Source: Acanthamoeba lenticulata
Taxonomy: Eukaryota > Discosea > Longamoebia > Acanthamoebidae
Assembly (NCBI GenBank): GCA_002179805.1
Contig: NAVB01001151.1
Coordinates: 21,344-85,343, forward strand
DNA length: 64,000 nucleotides
Direction: 5' to 3'
The position numbers were made by a program, and so were the translations under genes. Positions within the stretch are counted from its first letter, which is position 1; each line of letters starts with the position of its first letter. Of this stretch, positions 1 to 11,547 are shown in pieces. Below the pieces are notes generated by a model. It was not told the origin of the DNA. It did not search any database and was given only the letters and a program-made list of their open reading frames with translations.

Positions 1-3000
1 ACCACCTCGGGAAGCAGCGGCAAGAGCTCCTCGGACGGGTCGATCGAGCTTGTGGTGGCCACAGAAGGGGCAACAGCAGGGGCGGTGAGCAGCAAAAAGA
101 GCCACTCGACGATGTGTGCGTGGATCAGAACGGCCAGGCGGAACGTGTGGACCAGGCCGCGATTGTAGCAGTAGGTGTTCGGGTCGAGCGTGCCCAAGAT
201 GGTCATGAGCTCGGCGATCTCATTGCGCAAAGCGGCAGCAAAGAGGGTCCCAAGCGGCAGGCCGCGGGTGCGCCGAATGGCATCACGCACAAAGCATAGG
301 AAGACGTCAATCTCATCGTATGTCTGCAGCATCTCTGCGCTCGGCTCCCTGAGAGAATGTGTGCGTGCTGCACCGTCAGACGTCGTTTGCGTAATAGTAA
401 TCGTGCGCTTGTTGAGGACTCACGTACACACTGCGGATTCGTTTCTCCAGCTCGAGAAAGTGGTGGAAGTGTTTGCGTAAACTAGCAAAGAGGCTCGGCA
501 GCTTCTCCACCTCGTCCTTTTGAGGACATGAGATGGTGGTCAGCACGAGTGAGCCGAGGGCACAGGATGTGGCGAAGAAACCAGCTGGCGCACCTGGTCC
601 CGCGTGATATAAACGCCCAGGAGTGCGAGACCCTGTTCGGATGGCCATGTCCAGTCCTCGCGGCCCAGCGGCTCCAAGCGCGGGGCCGTCACCGGATTGG
701 CATCCACGAGCTGGCCACTGTCATTGAACAATAAAACAAAACAAAACAAAAAAAGCGCTTAGCCCGAACTGTAGAAGAAAGAGAGAGAGAGAGAGGGAGA
801 GAGCGGCGCAGAAACGAGCGACGCACTGCAGCGACATGGCACGCGGGAATCGCGGGACCGCGGGTGAGAAGAAGACTGGACGGCCGCCCCGTTGGGCCGC
901 GCGCAAGTCTTCCAACAGCCGATTCGTGTCGGCATCCATTATTGCATCGTCGTCACTGGCGTTGTCATCCGTGCCCGCGGCGGACGGAGATGGAAACGTC
1001 GATGTGGCCGCTCGCAGCACGGGAGTATGCGCCACCTGGTATTTTGCGTTGGGGTCAGAGCCACCACACAGAGCCGTAGCATCTACATTGTGTGAAATGG
1101 ACGTGTACCGGCCGAGGGCTCAGCACAGTTGGCCGAGGGCTCGTCGGCACTGGAACTCGCTTGGCTTCGCCTTCGGTCAGATCGAGGACGTATTCCACGT
1201 TCGGTGGCGCCTGCGCGTGTCTGTGAGCCCAGTTCATCGGGTCGTCTTGGACACATCACATGTAACGGAATACCTGAACGGAAGCCGCGAGGAGTGGTGC
1301 GCCGGCGCTGGGTCCGGACGGGGGAGTGCGTTGTTGGGCGCCCCCGCTGAGCCGCCGCCTTGTCGTTTCCTTCTGCTGTGCGCGCTTATGCTGGGCCTCA
1401 CGCCGCCGCTGAGACGATCGCACTTGGCCGCTCTGCAGCCGCGCCCGCACGGTGCGACTCTGTCATACGTCGACAGGCAGCAGCGCGAGTTCCTCTCGTG
1501 GTCAGAGGCCCTCTGAAGGGCATCAATCACAAAAGACGGAAAAGCTGTACAGTCTGCGGTGCGGGCCAGCCGTAAAAGCCATGCAGATGTAGTAGCTCCG
1601 CATCAACTGCAACATCATCATCGCCGTCGCGTTTGGTGTTGCGGCCTAGACTCATGCATAAGCCATGTTGAAGCGAGCATGTTGAGTGACCGTCACCAAC
1701 CAAGCTGAAGACAAAGACGACTTACCCAGTATGACGACATGGCCCAGCAGGTTGGAAGAGGCGGAACCAGAGCCTGTCGGTCGGGCATCAACTCCTCCGC
1801 GCCATGGTCTCGGCAGTGCACCGCCCACATTAGTACCTACGTCATCTTTGTGATTCCCTACCATGCTGGCGTTGTCATCTCCATCATCATCTTCGGGCGG
1901 CACCTGCCTGCGCCGCCGAGTCTCACGACGTCGTCTCCGCTCGCTCCGTCGAATCAAGACAGCATTCCAGCGCTGATGTTGCAAAAGCGAGCTGCGGTGA
2001 GCGCCGTACGGAACTTACTTATACACGTCACAGCGCACCTTGGAATAGGCCGTGTTCTGGAACTTGGCGTAGAGGGCGCCGTGGTAGTGGGCCACCCACC
2101 AGTCGATGTCGGCTTCGAGGCGCTGCACCTCGGGAGTGGCCCATACGTCGCGCAGGGCATTGAGGTTCGGGTCGATGTCCTGTCCACCCACGATAGTGTA
2201 CGCTTGCTTGAACTTGCCCGTGTTGGGGTCCCTGTCACCATCAACAACACCAGCATTAAATCTCCAGCCATCATCATGCCGTCCGACCACCGTTGCAACC
2301 ACGTACAGCTCGTAGGACGGATCCTCCAACTCGCGCTCGTCTAGCAGGCGCCGATAGTGCGTGCTGCACTGATAACCCACACTGTGTGCCAGCGCGCACG
2401 CACGCAAGCAAAGATCAGCAACGTAAACAAGCCAAGGATCCTTTGAATAAAGTCAGGCGCACCGGTTCTCCAGGCCGGGACCCAGAGCGAACACGCCCCA
2501 ATTGGCGCCCACGCGCCAGTCGTTTCGCTTGAACTCATCGTAGCGTTGTAAGAAGGCTTGCCGCTCTTTATCCGTGAACTCGCCCTGACGTTGCACCACT
2601 CCCGGATCTACCACAAAACCATCATCAGTTCAGATGCACCATGATCAACGTTTATAGAGGTGCGCGTCGAGTTGGTACCGGTGAGGCGGTAGTAGTAGCC
2701 GTTCGGGTTCTGGTAACGCTGCACCCACGCGCGGACCTTGTCGGCCGACCTATTTTGAAGTATGAAGTACTAAGTGAGATCTCGTGAGCTTGAAGTAAGA
2801 CTGGAGACAGAAAGAACGTGCCAAACGCGGATGCTGTTGCGGCTGAAGAAGTAAATGCCACGAACGCCGTCGATCGTGCAAAGCTGGAGCTTGACCGGGG
2901 CCTCGCTTGGCGAGCGCTTTTCGAGGGTCGGTTGTTTACCTGCCCCAGCACCGGTGCTGGTGGAGTTGAAATCGAGGTGGAGGTCGAGGTCAAGGGCATC

Positions 3001-5275
3001 CTCTTCATCGCAGGTCTCCTCTTCGGCCTCTCCATCGGCTTCGGTGATCAGTCCTTCCGGCCTTGACATTGGATATTCGTCATACTCATCACTTGCGTCT
3101 GAACTAAGCTCGTCGTTCGAGTCCTCTGCAATAGACACAAAGAGAGGTGTGTTAGTTTGTTTAAAGGACTTGGTCCATGATTGGCAACAACAACGTGCCT
3201 CGTATGTCCAGCGAAGCACCCGGAACAAACTCAGGGTCCCAGGCCTCGGTTTCGCCCTCGCCAAAGATGCTCCAATCGTTCAGGGTGGCCCTAGCCGTCC
3301 GGCGCCTGCTCATCGTCTGACAGAAGGGAAATAAGACAGATGTCCGATATGCACACGATCCGGGAGCAAGTACCGTCCAATAGCTGCCGTCAAGACCGCC
3401 ATAGATGTCCTTCACGGCAACCCGTTCGGCATCTTGAGACGTAGTTTGTGCACTGTCGTTTTCGCTGTCACTTGTATCAGCCAGGCTATCGGGCCCAAGA
3501 TCTTGCGCGTCCTCGGTGGACTGACTGGACACATCGTCTAAGTCGTCTAGTATGTGGGCACGCTCTTTACCCTTGTCCTCTTGCGTCTTTGTTGTCGGCT
3601 GCACGTCCTCTTGGGCATGAAGGTCCTCCTTGTCTCCTTCACGATCTGATGCACAAGAGTCGTCGGTGTCGGCGTCAGAGCCTCGCTTGACTGAGCGCCG
3701 CTGCTGAATGTTCCAGTAGCCGCCGTCCAGAAGGTCGCCCAGTAGGTCGAGTCGTCTGCGCTTTCTTTTCTTCTTCTGTTTCCTCGTCGCCTTTGTCATG
3801 CTCAACTGCTCCGTCAACACGCTGCAGTTGTTGGTCGAACTGGTGTCGACCGACAGTGCATCGCCCTGTTCCAGCTGCATCACCTCTGCAGCATCAGTCA
3901 AAGGCTTTTGTTGCTCCTCGGCCGCCATGGGCTCAGCGGCTCCCTGGCTTCCTGCATCTTCGCCAGTAGTGGTGTCGGGCAAGTCCTGCTTGACAACAAC
4001 GCCCGAGTCGTCACCTGCAGCGCGATTGATGGGCAGGAGCAAATTCAGAAGGGTGGAGGCATCTTTGGACGAGGTTAGCATGCAGTACCTGTGGTAAGTG
4101 TAGAGGGGCCAAAGGATTCAAGGAATCGCGGTTCCATTTCCGCTTGCGTTGGTGGTTCAATTTCTTCTCCCTCATCTTCGCGCTTACGTTTCAACCGTCG
4201 CACTTCCTCGTTTCCTTCTGCGTCGCGACGTGGGTCCCACGACGGGCTCCCGCCCTCCATCACAGATCTGCCTCCAATCGAAGCCTTCCCTCCGAAAATT
4301 CAAGACAAAGGTGACCTTGCGAACACAAATCCAACAGCAGAGGACAAAAGCGCGGGAAAACAGCCAAATTGCCTGCATGACATTTTTCACAAGACCAGCT
4401 CGCGGACAGCACCAACGAGGCTACTTGGGATGATGCAGTTGAAGCTGAAAGTGACGCAACAGGAACTCCTCCGGGTCGGGAATGGGGAAGGGAGGGGCGA
4501 AGAAGGGAACAGGTGGCAGTGTGTGTGCCCCTGGGTGCTTATCGGCCGGCGTGGGGGCGGAGGAGGCAGAGGGGGGAGGAGAGGGAAGCTTGCCTCCCGC
4601 AGAGGCTGCGTGGTGAGGCTCTACTCGAGGCAGAATCGGTTGCTGTTGTCGCTGCCGCTGGTGGCTCTCATGTTCTTGCTTTTGTTGATACTGAGAAAGC
4701 TGGGGAGGAGGGCCATAAGGATGCTGCTGTTGTTGTTGTTGTGAGGTGTCGCTGAGCCTTTTGACAGACCCCGAACCTGAAGAAGAGGAAGAAGGGGAAG
4801 CAGAAGTGGAAGTGGAAGTGGGCCGGATGGAGTGGCCAAGGTCCAGCGCCATGGGAGCTGGATACTGCGTCGCAAAGACTCCCGAGCTCGCACTGGCGTC
4901 TTCGTGGCCGCCTTGCTGTTGGGCGTGTTCTTGGAGCGATTGCTGTTGAGCAGCTAGCACATGTAACTGTTGCAGCTGCTGAAGCTGTTCAAGTGGCACC
5001 AGTCCAGCAGCAATCTGTTGTTTCAAACAACCAAAGTTGAACAAAACTAACTTGGCCCGAGGGAAAGGGAGAGAGCAAGGAATTACCTGCCACTGTAGGG
5101 CGGTTTGAGGATCCATCTGTGAAAAGAGACCGGGGAATGCCGTGAGCAGCGCCACCAATTGTTGTTGAAATGCCTGCTGCTGCAGCAACAGCTGCTGCTG
5201 TTGTCCCGGTTGCTGCCGTCCAGCCCCATTCGTAAGGGCGCCACGCAAAAGGCTTTGTAACGTCCTCTCATCCAT
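1..5275 (-). CDS. Gln-rich/acidic nuclear protein with SANT/Myb-like module (partial, runs off left edge)
   Basis: Spliced minus-strand gene starting at the ATG ending at 5275; its 3' end lies outside the window. The first exons encode a Gln-rich, Ser/Pro-rich N-terminus (about 5275-4425). An intron of about 4425-4272 keeps phase into an acidic, Lys/Arg-containing region (about 4260-3160) with NLS-like runs such as KKKRKRRR. Exons at about 2750-2300 read RAWVQRYQNPNGYYYRLTG, then FTDKERQAFLQRYDEFKR and VGYQCSTHYRRLL. That pattern (aromatic-rich, ending in GYQCSxxYR) resembles SANT/Myb-like helical DNA-binding modules. Phase-compatible exons continue to about 1530, and open coding at 1-330 includes EMLQTYDEIDVFLCF. 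The composition suggests a chromatin or transcription co-regulator, which is inference. The part left of about 1500 is poorly resolved and could be a separate gene. One junction near 3200 seems to need a GC-AG donor. Confidence 0.5.
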
Positions 5276-5438
5276 GCGAGCCGAAGTGCGTTTTTTTTAA
5301 TTTTGATATTATTAATTATTTTTTGTTTTTTTCTTGTCTTCTTTTTCTTCAGTCGTGGTTTTATCTTGTGCTGCAACACAATTGAGGCAGAACGGATTTC
5401 GAGTGTTAAGGCAGGCGTGCCCCACCTGACGCCCGTCA

Positions 5439-7545
5439 TGCTGGCTGAAGAGGAAGATTTGAGCCAGAACACCACTTTACATCCAGATGGGATCTACGAT
5501 CTCATCGCATGCGGATATGGAGAGTACGGCGTCGCCCTTGCTCCCTAACTCTCAGCTTTTCCCCTTCGGAGACATAACGAGAACATGTGTGCTGTGCCTC
5601 AACCACCAGCCTGCTTGTGGTCGACATCCGTCAGGTGGAGGACTTTCGTGGTTGCCACCTGCGTGGTGCCATCCACTTTGCCTTTCAGGTTGAACAGGCA
5701 GGTACGTGCAAGCGGTTGTGCGCACTTTGCGTCCTTATGGGCTACATTCACCGACGCTTGCACGCAATCACAACCACCCAGAAACGAAGCGGCACAAAGC
5801 GATCCGGTTCTACAAGGAAATGCAGCGGCTCGAACGAACGGTACGCTAGACCTTCCTCTCTCTCTCTCTCTCTCTTTTAATCACTAGGCTCAACGCACTT
5901 CCTTATATGCTATGCCACCAGTGGTTCACTCGCGTGCTGGTCGTCACCGACGTCGACGACCCCGTGGGCGAGGGCGATGGCTCCGGCGACGCTGTCGACG
6001 CTATGCCGCTTTCGCCCGCGTCTCCCAGTCGTGCGCAGCAGAAGCAAAAGCAGTCCAAAGGTGACACCGCAGCATCGCTTCACCAACAAACCCGATGATG
6101 TTGCTCAATGAACCGCATGGCTTCTCCAGGGCTCGAGTTTGCGGAGGTGATCAAAAGCGCCCCTGGCATGAAGCACGTCACCTCGGTCTGGATCATTGAC
6201 GGTGCGCCAATACTCCTCCTGAAGTGAGCTCATCATCAGCTCGTGGCCCGCTTGAAACGCTCTGAATACTAATGATAATGACGATGAACTAGGCGGGTTC
6301 GTGCGCTTCGCGGAGAAGTACCCCTACATGTGCGTCTCGAGCATCAACGCCAAGCGCGAGGAGGCTTCCTTCCGGGATGCCACGCGCCAACTCCAGGAGT
6401 ACTACGCCAACATGCCTCACGACGAAAAAGTCCCGATTCTTGCGTCCCTTGCTCTCCCCTCTCCGTTCGAGTTCCCTGAGCCCAACCCTCCATCATCTTC
6501 TGCTTCATCTTCCTCTACTTCATCGTCTTCTTCCTGTACAGCCACCACCTCAACATCGACGTCATCTTCTACGACGCCGCATGACGACACCAGCGCAGAC
6601 GATGGCCAAGACCACGCCGAGGCGTCGGCGTCCTCCAACGGCGCAGCGACAACGACGCCAGTCACGCCGGCCAAGCGGCCGCTGCGCTCGCTGCCATGGG
6701 CCGCCAAATACGTCAAGTGCAGCCCGGGCAAGTGGCCCAGCCGCCTGGTGGAGGGCTTCCTCTACCTGGGCGACTACGAGACGGCCTGTGACCCGTTGGC
6801 CCTGCGCGCCCTCCACATCGGCCGCATCGTCAATTGCACGCCGGATCGCATCAACTTGTGGGAGCGCCGGCCGCCCCGAAAGCGACCACGGCTCGATGCC
6901 GAAGAAGGAGCTGACCCGACGCAACCGCCATCATCGTCATCTGCTTCCGCTCAGCCAATTAACACCTGTCCGCCTTCATCGTTGTCATCATCCTCTCCAC
7001 CACCGGACGAACACCCGGGAGGCGACGACGGTGAGGCGTTGGAGGAGCCGCTGGCCCGCGTGCTCTTCCCCGACGTCAAGATCGAGTCCCATCTGCGGTA
7101 AGGGCTGACCAGAAAGCGTTCTTCTCTCGAGCCCCGACTCATCTCGCGCACACAAAAACACACACGCACACACAGGATAGCGGTGCTGGACAACTACAGC
7201 GACGACCTGGCGCAGTACTTTGAACAGGCCATCAACTTCATCGGTGCGCTAAAGAGCAACAACGCGCTTGTTGGCCAGATGCTTTGTGCTGACGCTGGCT
7301 GTGGTGCAGAGCAAGCGCGACATGGCTCGACTCCGCACGCTGTGCTGGTACACTGCGCGCAGGGGATCAGCCGCAGCGTGACCATCGCTATCGCCTACAT
7401 GATGAAGGTCCACGGCATGTCGCTGCGCGAGGCGCACGACTTGGTGCGCAGCAAGCGGCCCGTGAGCAAGCCCAACGTGGGTTTCCTCAAGCAGCTCGCC
7501 GCCTATGAACTCCGCCTCCGCGGCACCGTCAGCATGGAGACTTGA
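5439..7545 (+). CDS. Rhodanese-like plus dual-specificity phosphatase (MKP/STYXL1-like layout)
   Basis: The first ATG is at 5439. The first intron (5524-5609) joins in phase to give DLIACGYGDLLVVDIRQ, a rhodanese/CH2 start. Later exons supply FRGCHLRGAIHFAF and VWIIDGGFVRFAEKYP, completing a rhodanese-like fold with no obvious catalytic Cys. The C-terminal half has the dual-specificity phosphatase core SRLVEGFLYLGDYETA, the acidic VLDNYSDDL segment with the likely general acid, and the P-loop HCAQGISRS, so the phosphatase half should be active. This is the MAP-kinase-phosphatase layout, where the rhodanese-like part docks the kinase. Two low-complexity Ser/Thr insertions break it up: about 90 residues between the domains (around 6430-6670) and about 60 residues inside the phosphatase (around 6860-7070). 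It converges with the BTB gene. Target unknown. Confidence 0.85.
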
Positions 7546-7614
7546 TCTGCGATGATCATTGTTTCGAGCGACGATGATGATTGTTCTTCGTTGTCAACAT
7601 ACATCGGGCGGTCA

Positions 7615-8835
7615 TCATTCTCCTCTTTCCCCGCGCAGGGGCGTGGGCCGGGAGCGCGCTCGAGAGGGCAACTGGACGAGCAGTGTCCCGAGCGATTTCG
7701 AGCAACTCGGACTCTTGATGGAGCACGCAAACCTGGTGCTCGCTTTGACGCAGGTCTTCCCCTGGAACAGTTTCTTGCGGTCGAGAACGAGATTGCGATC
7801 CGTGTACCAGCTGAAGAAGGATGAGCCCAGCATGTTCACCGTGCCGGAGCAGGAAGGCGTGAACTGGAAGATGAGGGTGCCCGGTTCGAAGCTGACAGTT
7901 AGGCGGTAGGGCTCCGTAGCGTAGCCCGGGATGTCGAAGCTGCATGATCGCTGCATCGGGACGGTGGCGCGCCAGTACAAGCCTGAGGCTCGGTACCACG
8001 CCAGCAGGGTCTCGTCGTTGACCCAGCCAGCCTCTTCAATCACTGCCAGATCGTTGCCGGAGAGCAGCTCGGGGATGATGCCTTCACAGATGGCCTTCTT
8101 CATTCGGTCGACTTCCACTTCGTCTATGCCAGCTGGATTCTTCGCGCTGCCCGATACTTCTTCCTCCTTGTCTGGTAAGTCTTCGTCCTTGGCGGTGAGA
8201 GGCGCTCGAAGCCAGCGATCAGCCATAAGGAACAGATCAACTTCGCGCAAACCCACCAGATTACAGCTCAACACGTAGGCCATGGCGTCCGTCGATAACG
8301 TGAGCCACCCCTCCCACTCCACCATATGTGGGTTGGCGGTGAAGATCTCGCCCCACAAGGCCGTGTCCATGGTAGGGGCGAGGGCAACTGCTTGGTTCAA
8401 GGTGGCGAACGCGTTTTGCGTAGAGATGCGCTTTTCCATGAAGGGCATGATGGCGCTCTTCAGACCTTCAAGGAGGTACTGGTCAGCAGCAGCGTAGAGG
8501 TGCAGCAGGTCCTCGATAGCCGCTTCGGCGGCAAACGCGGGATCTAGGCAGTCGGAGTAGATAAAGGCCAGCAATTGCTCAAACACGTGCGGTTCGATGT
8601 TGGGGATAGTCACCTGCATCATTCCCTGTGCTCTTTCAGCAGGCGCAGAGGAAGCCTCGGCAAAGGGGCCAAAGAGTAGCGTTCGAAAGGTGGGGGAGCG
8701 GGCGGCAAGCACTGCCCTGTTGGCATGCAGAGTGCGCACGCTTGTTGACCCCACGTGAAACTGCACATCCGCTAAGGCTGGGTCCGCCAACAGCTGCAAG
8801 AGATCGCGGCCGAGCGGAGTTGGTCCTTGCGCCAT
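7615..8835 (-). CDS. BTB/POZ domain protein
   Basis: A single-exon gene of 406 codons, starting at the ATG ending at 8835 (MAQGPTPLGRDLL). Residues about 10-120 are a BTB domain: ADVQFHVG, HANRAVLAARSPTFRTLLFG, then IPNIEPHVFEQLLAFIYSD. A helical BACK-like region follows (AADQYLLEGLKSAIMPFM and onward). The last 120 residues form a beta-rich segment I do not recognise. BTB proteins commonly dimerise and serve as cullin-3 adaptors; that role here is inferred from the family only. Longer upstream reading in this frame uses non-ATG codons and is ignored. The gene shares a 112-bp divergent upstream region with CCZ1. Confidence 0.85.
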   Translation of the reverse strand: MAQGPTPLGRDLLQLLADPALADVQFHVGSTSVRTLHANRAVLAARSPTFRTLLFGPFAEASSAPAERAQGMMQVTIPNIEPHVFEQLLAFIYSDCLDPAFAAEAAIEDLLHLYAAADQYLLEGLKSAIMPFMEKRISTQNAFATLNQAVALAPTMDTALWGEIFTANPHMVEWEGWLTLSTDAMAYVLSCNLVGLREVDLFLMADRWLRAPLTAKDEDLPDKEEEVSGSAKNPAGIDEVEVDRMKKAICEGIIPELLSGNDLAVIEEAGWVNDETLLAWYRASGLYWRATVPMQRSCSFDIPGYATEPYRLTVSFEPGTLIFQFTPSCSGTVNMLGSSFFSWYTDRNLVLDRKKLFQGKTCVKASTRFACSIKSPSCSKSLGTLLVQLPSRARSRPTPLRGERGE

Positions 8836-8947
8836 GTCCTCTTGCGTTGTTGCAAGCTGTTCGGTTTGTGCGCAGGTTTCGGCGCGTTTTTTAAAAAATT
8901 GATTATTTTTTCTTTTAGGTTTTTCATTTCTTTGTACAAAGGCAAAG

Positions 8948-11471
8948 ATGAGCATTGGCAGCAGTTTGGCCAGGTTCTTTGTCTTTGATCCCAACCTCGG
9001 CCCGACCGAAGAAACTGAGCATGAGAAGATTCTCTACTATTGGCCCCCTTCAACTCCTCTCAACCGCCAGCAGTCGGACATTGGTCTCAGCGAAGCCCTC
9101 ATCAATTTCACCAGGTACTGTTTTCAATTCGTAAGCACTTGAAACAAAGCCAACACAACCTCAATCTTTCTTCCTTCGAATTGTTGAACTTTTCCAGGAC
9201 GTTTTCAAAGGACCGCCCGTGCGAGGCGGTGCACTTGGAGAAGACACGACAAGCCTTCTACGAGTGTGAACCCGACATTTGGATGGTCCTGGTACCGTGC
9301 TCTCCTTCATTAGCCACTACCTTCGGCCCTGTCCTGGAGACAGCGTCTGACGCTGGGGCTGGTTGGTGGCAGGTGGCCAACAACCCACACACGCCGCGCG
9401 CGAAAGACGCATCGTCGGCCGACTACGAGAGCGAGGAACTCTCCGATGCCACACTCCAGCGAGTTGTCGAGCAGGCCTACAAGACCTTCCGTGTACGTGA
9501 CGCCGCTCGCATTCTCCGCTTCTCTCGCTGACACTCGTCTTTCGTCTTCTTCTTTGCACAGCTCTTCAATGGGACGATAGCGCAAATCGTACGAGAGAGC
9601 ACGGTCGAGGGTCTCCGCGAGAAGCTGGGCCACTTCTTCGGCCACTACGCGCCCTCCATCAACTTCAAGACGGTCGACCTCTTCTCGGCGCTCGATGGTA
9701 CTGTAGCCACGCCCTCCTTCGCGAAGGTGAAGCTCTCCTACTCACGCGCTCACACTGTGTGCACGCGCCCAGGCGTTCATTTCCTGCCGGTGGACAAGAA
9801 CGTGTACCTTCGGATCCAGTCGTTCATCAACTGGACGGAGAACAACTTCCCCGCAGTCGAGTACTCGTGCTTCCTCTACCGGTAAGTTCACCTCCTCTAA
9901 TACAATACGATGTGTGCATGTGCTTTGTTGGGGAAATGGAGGCCAACCTTACCCACTATGGCGGGGACTGTAAATAGAGACCACCTGGTGTGGAGTGGAC
10001 TGGAGCAGGATGATATGCGCATCATGTACGGCCACACACTTGTATGCACAATCCTTTGAGGGGCTAGAACTGATCGAGCCACGTCGACACGTGTGAATGA
10101 TGGCACTAGGTACCACTACTTGGTGAACCACCTCCTCCCGCCCTTCAAGAAGTGGAAGGACCCCAAGAAGCAGGAGGTCTGGCCGGTACCGTCTCGCCCC
10201 CTCCCCTTCCCTTCTCTCGAGCCCTTGTCTCTGGTGCTGGACCTGCTCGGGCTCACTTGAGCCAATGTCAGGTGATCCACCCTACGAGCAAGCCCGAGGC
10301 CGTCCCCTACTTCTTCCTCAAGTACATCATGACCTCCTTTTTATTATTAATTGATTCATTTCATTTTATTCCGCTGGTTTTTATATTTATTTTATTTTTA
10401 TTTATTCAGTAATTTATTTGATGGGAAACTATCTCAAATACTTCTTGGAATTAACCGGTTAATCGTGCAGGCGATTGTTCGACGGGAAGTGGGACGGGTA
10501 CATGCAGGCGCCCCAGGGCGTGCCGCCCACCAGCCCAGGCCTGCCCATGCACTGCCCGACCGTCCAGCTCTCGCGGCCGCACCCGCCCGCGCACGCTGGC
10601 GGGTTCCCAGCGGCTTCCTCGTCGTCATCGTCCTCTGGCAACAGCGACGAGGGCTCCAGCCACAGCAATGGCGTCGAGGCCGACGACCGGTTCAACTTGA
10701 TCATGTTTCAGATCATGGACTCGACGTGTCTGTTCCTGGTCCGGGACATCGCCCGGCTCGACGCGCGCTTCTTCTCTGAGCTCCGGTCGTTCGTGATCCC
10801 GCAGCTCGAGTTCCTCACGCCCATCCTCGCCGATCACTGGACCAAGAAGCAGGGGTCCGTTTTTGTTTTGTATTTATTTTTATTCTTATATTTTTTATTT
10901 TGTATTATTTTATTTTTATTCGTTTTATGTTGCTCGACTGTCTTTGCCTGACCGGTGATGGTGATGGACAACAGGTACGCGAACGAATATCGGTACATTT
11001 ACTTCAACCACATGAATCTGGCCCTCAAGACGTCGTTCAAGAAGAAGGGCCTCTCGATCTCGCGGGAGCACATGAAGATCCTCAACGACATGCACGCCGA
11101 TTTTGAGAAGTGCGTCGACCAGCTTCAATTTTAACAGTCCTCCTCTCCTCGCCAACACGGGCGTGGCCCTGTTTACGGACTTGCCATGCGTGCGCTGCGT
11201 CGACAGGGCGTCCGAGAGCGTGACCGAAATGATGGTGCGGACGCAGAACGACGGGTGGGTGGTGGGCCGAAAGTCGGATCAGCGCGAGTTCTTCGTCATC
11301 TTCGACCAGAAGAACGCCAACCTCCTCGAAATCAACGGTGCGTGCTAATTTTTATTATTAACGCATTTTTATTTTCTTTTTTTTAGAATAAGAAAAAAAC
11401 TCATCTCTAATCGTGCAGACGACGTGCGCAAGCTTTGTACGACCTACTTCAACAACATCTTCATCGACTAG
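8948..11471 (+). CDS. CCZ1: Vacuolar fusion protein CCZ1 homologue
   Basis: About ten exons. The start ATG at 8948 gives [19 protein letters not shown] followed by [11 protein letters not shown], the typical N-terminal longin opening of CCZ1. Later exons include [47 protein letters not shown], and the C-terminal [15 protein letters not shown] and [19 protein letters not shown], ending at 11471. CCZ1 pairs with MON1 as the exchange factor that activates Rab7 on late endosomes, phagosomes and contractile or lysosomal compartments; that is established for the family. A Ser/Pro-rich insertion sits around 10520-10680. AT-rich introns at about 10330-10470 and 10860-10975 contrast with the GC-rich exons. 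Confidence 0.88.
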
Positions 11472-11547
11472 TCTTGTTGGTTCCCCTTTGATGTCGTGCT
11501 CCAAAACAGCGATTTTTGAGCCGTTTTATTTATATTCTCTTCATTTT

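Noticed and set aside
4149..4744. Plus-strand frames opposite the Gln-rich exon
   Set aside because: Antisense of CAG/CAA repeats, giving Leu runs.
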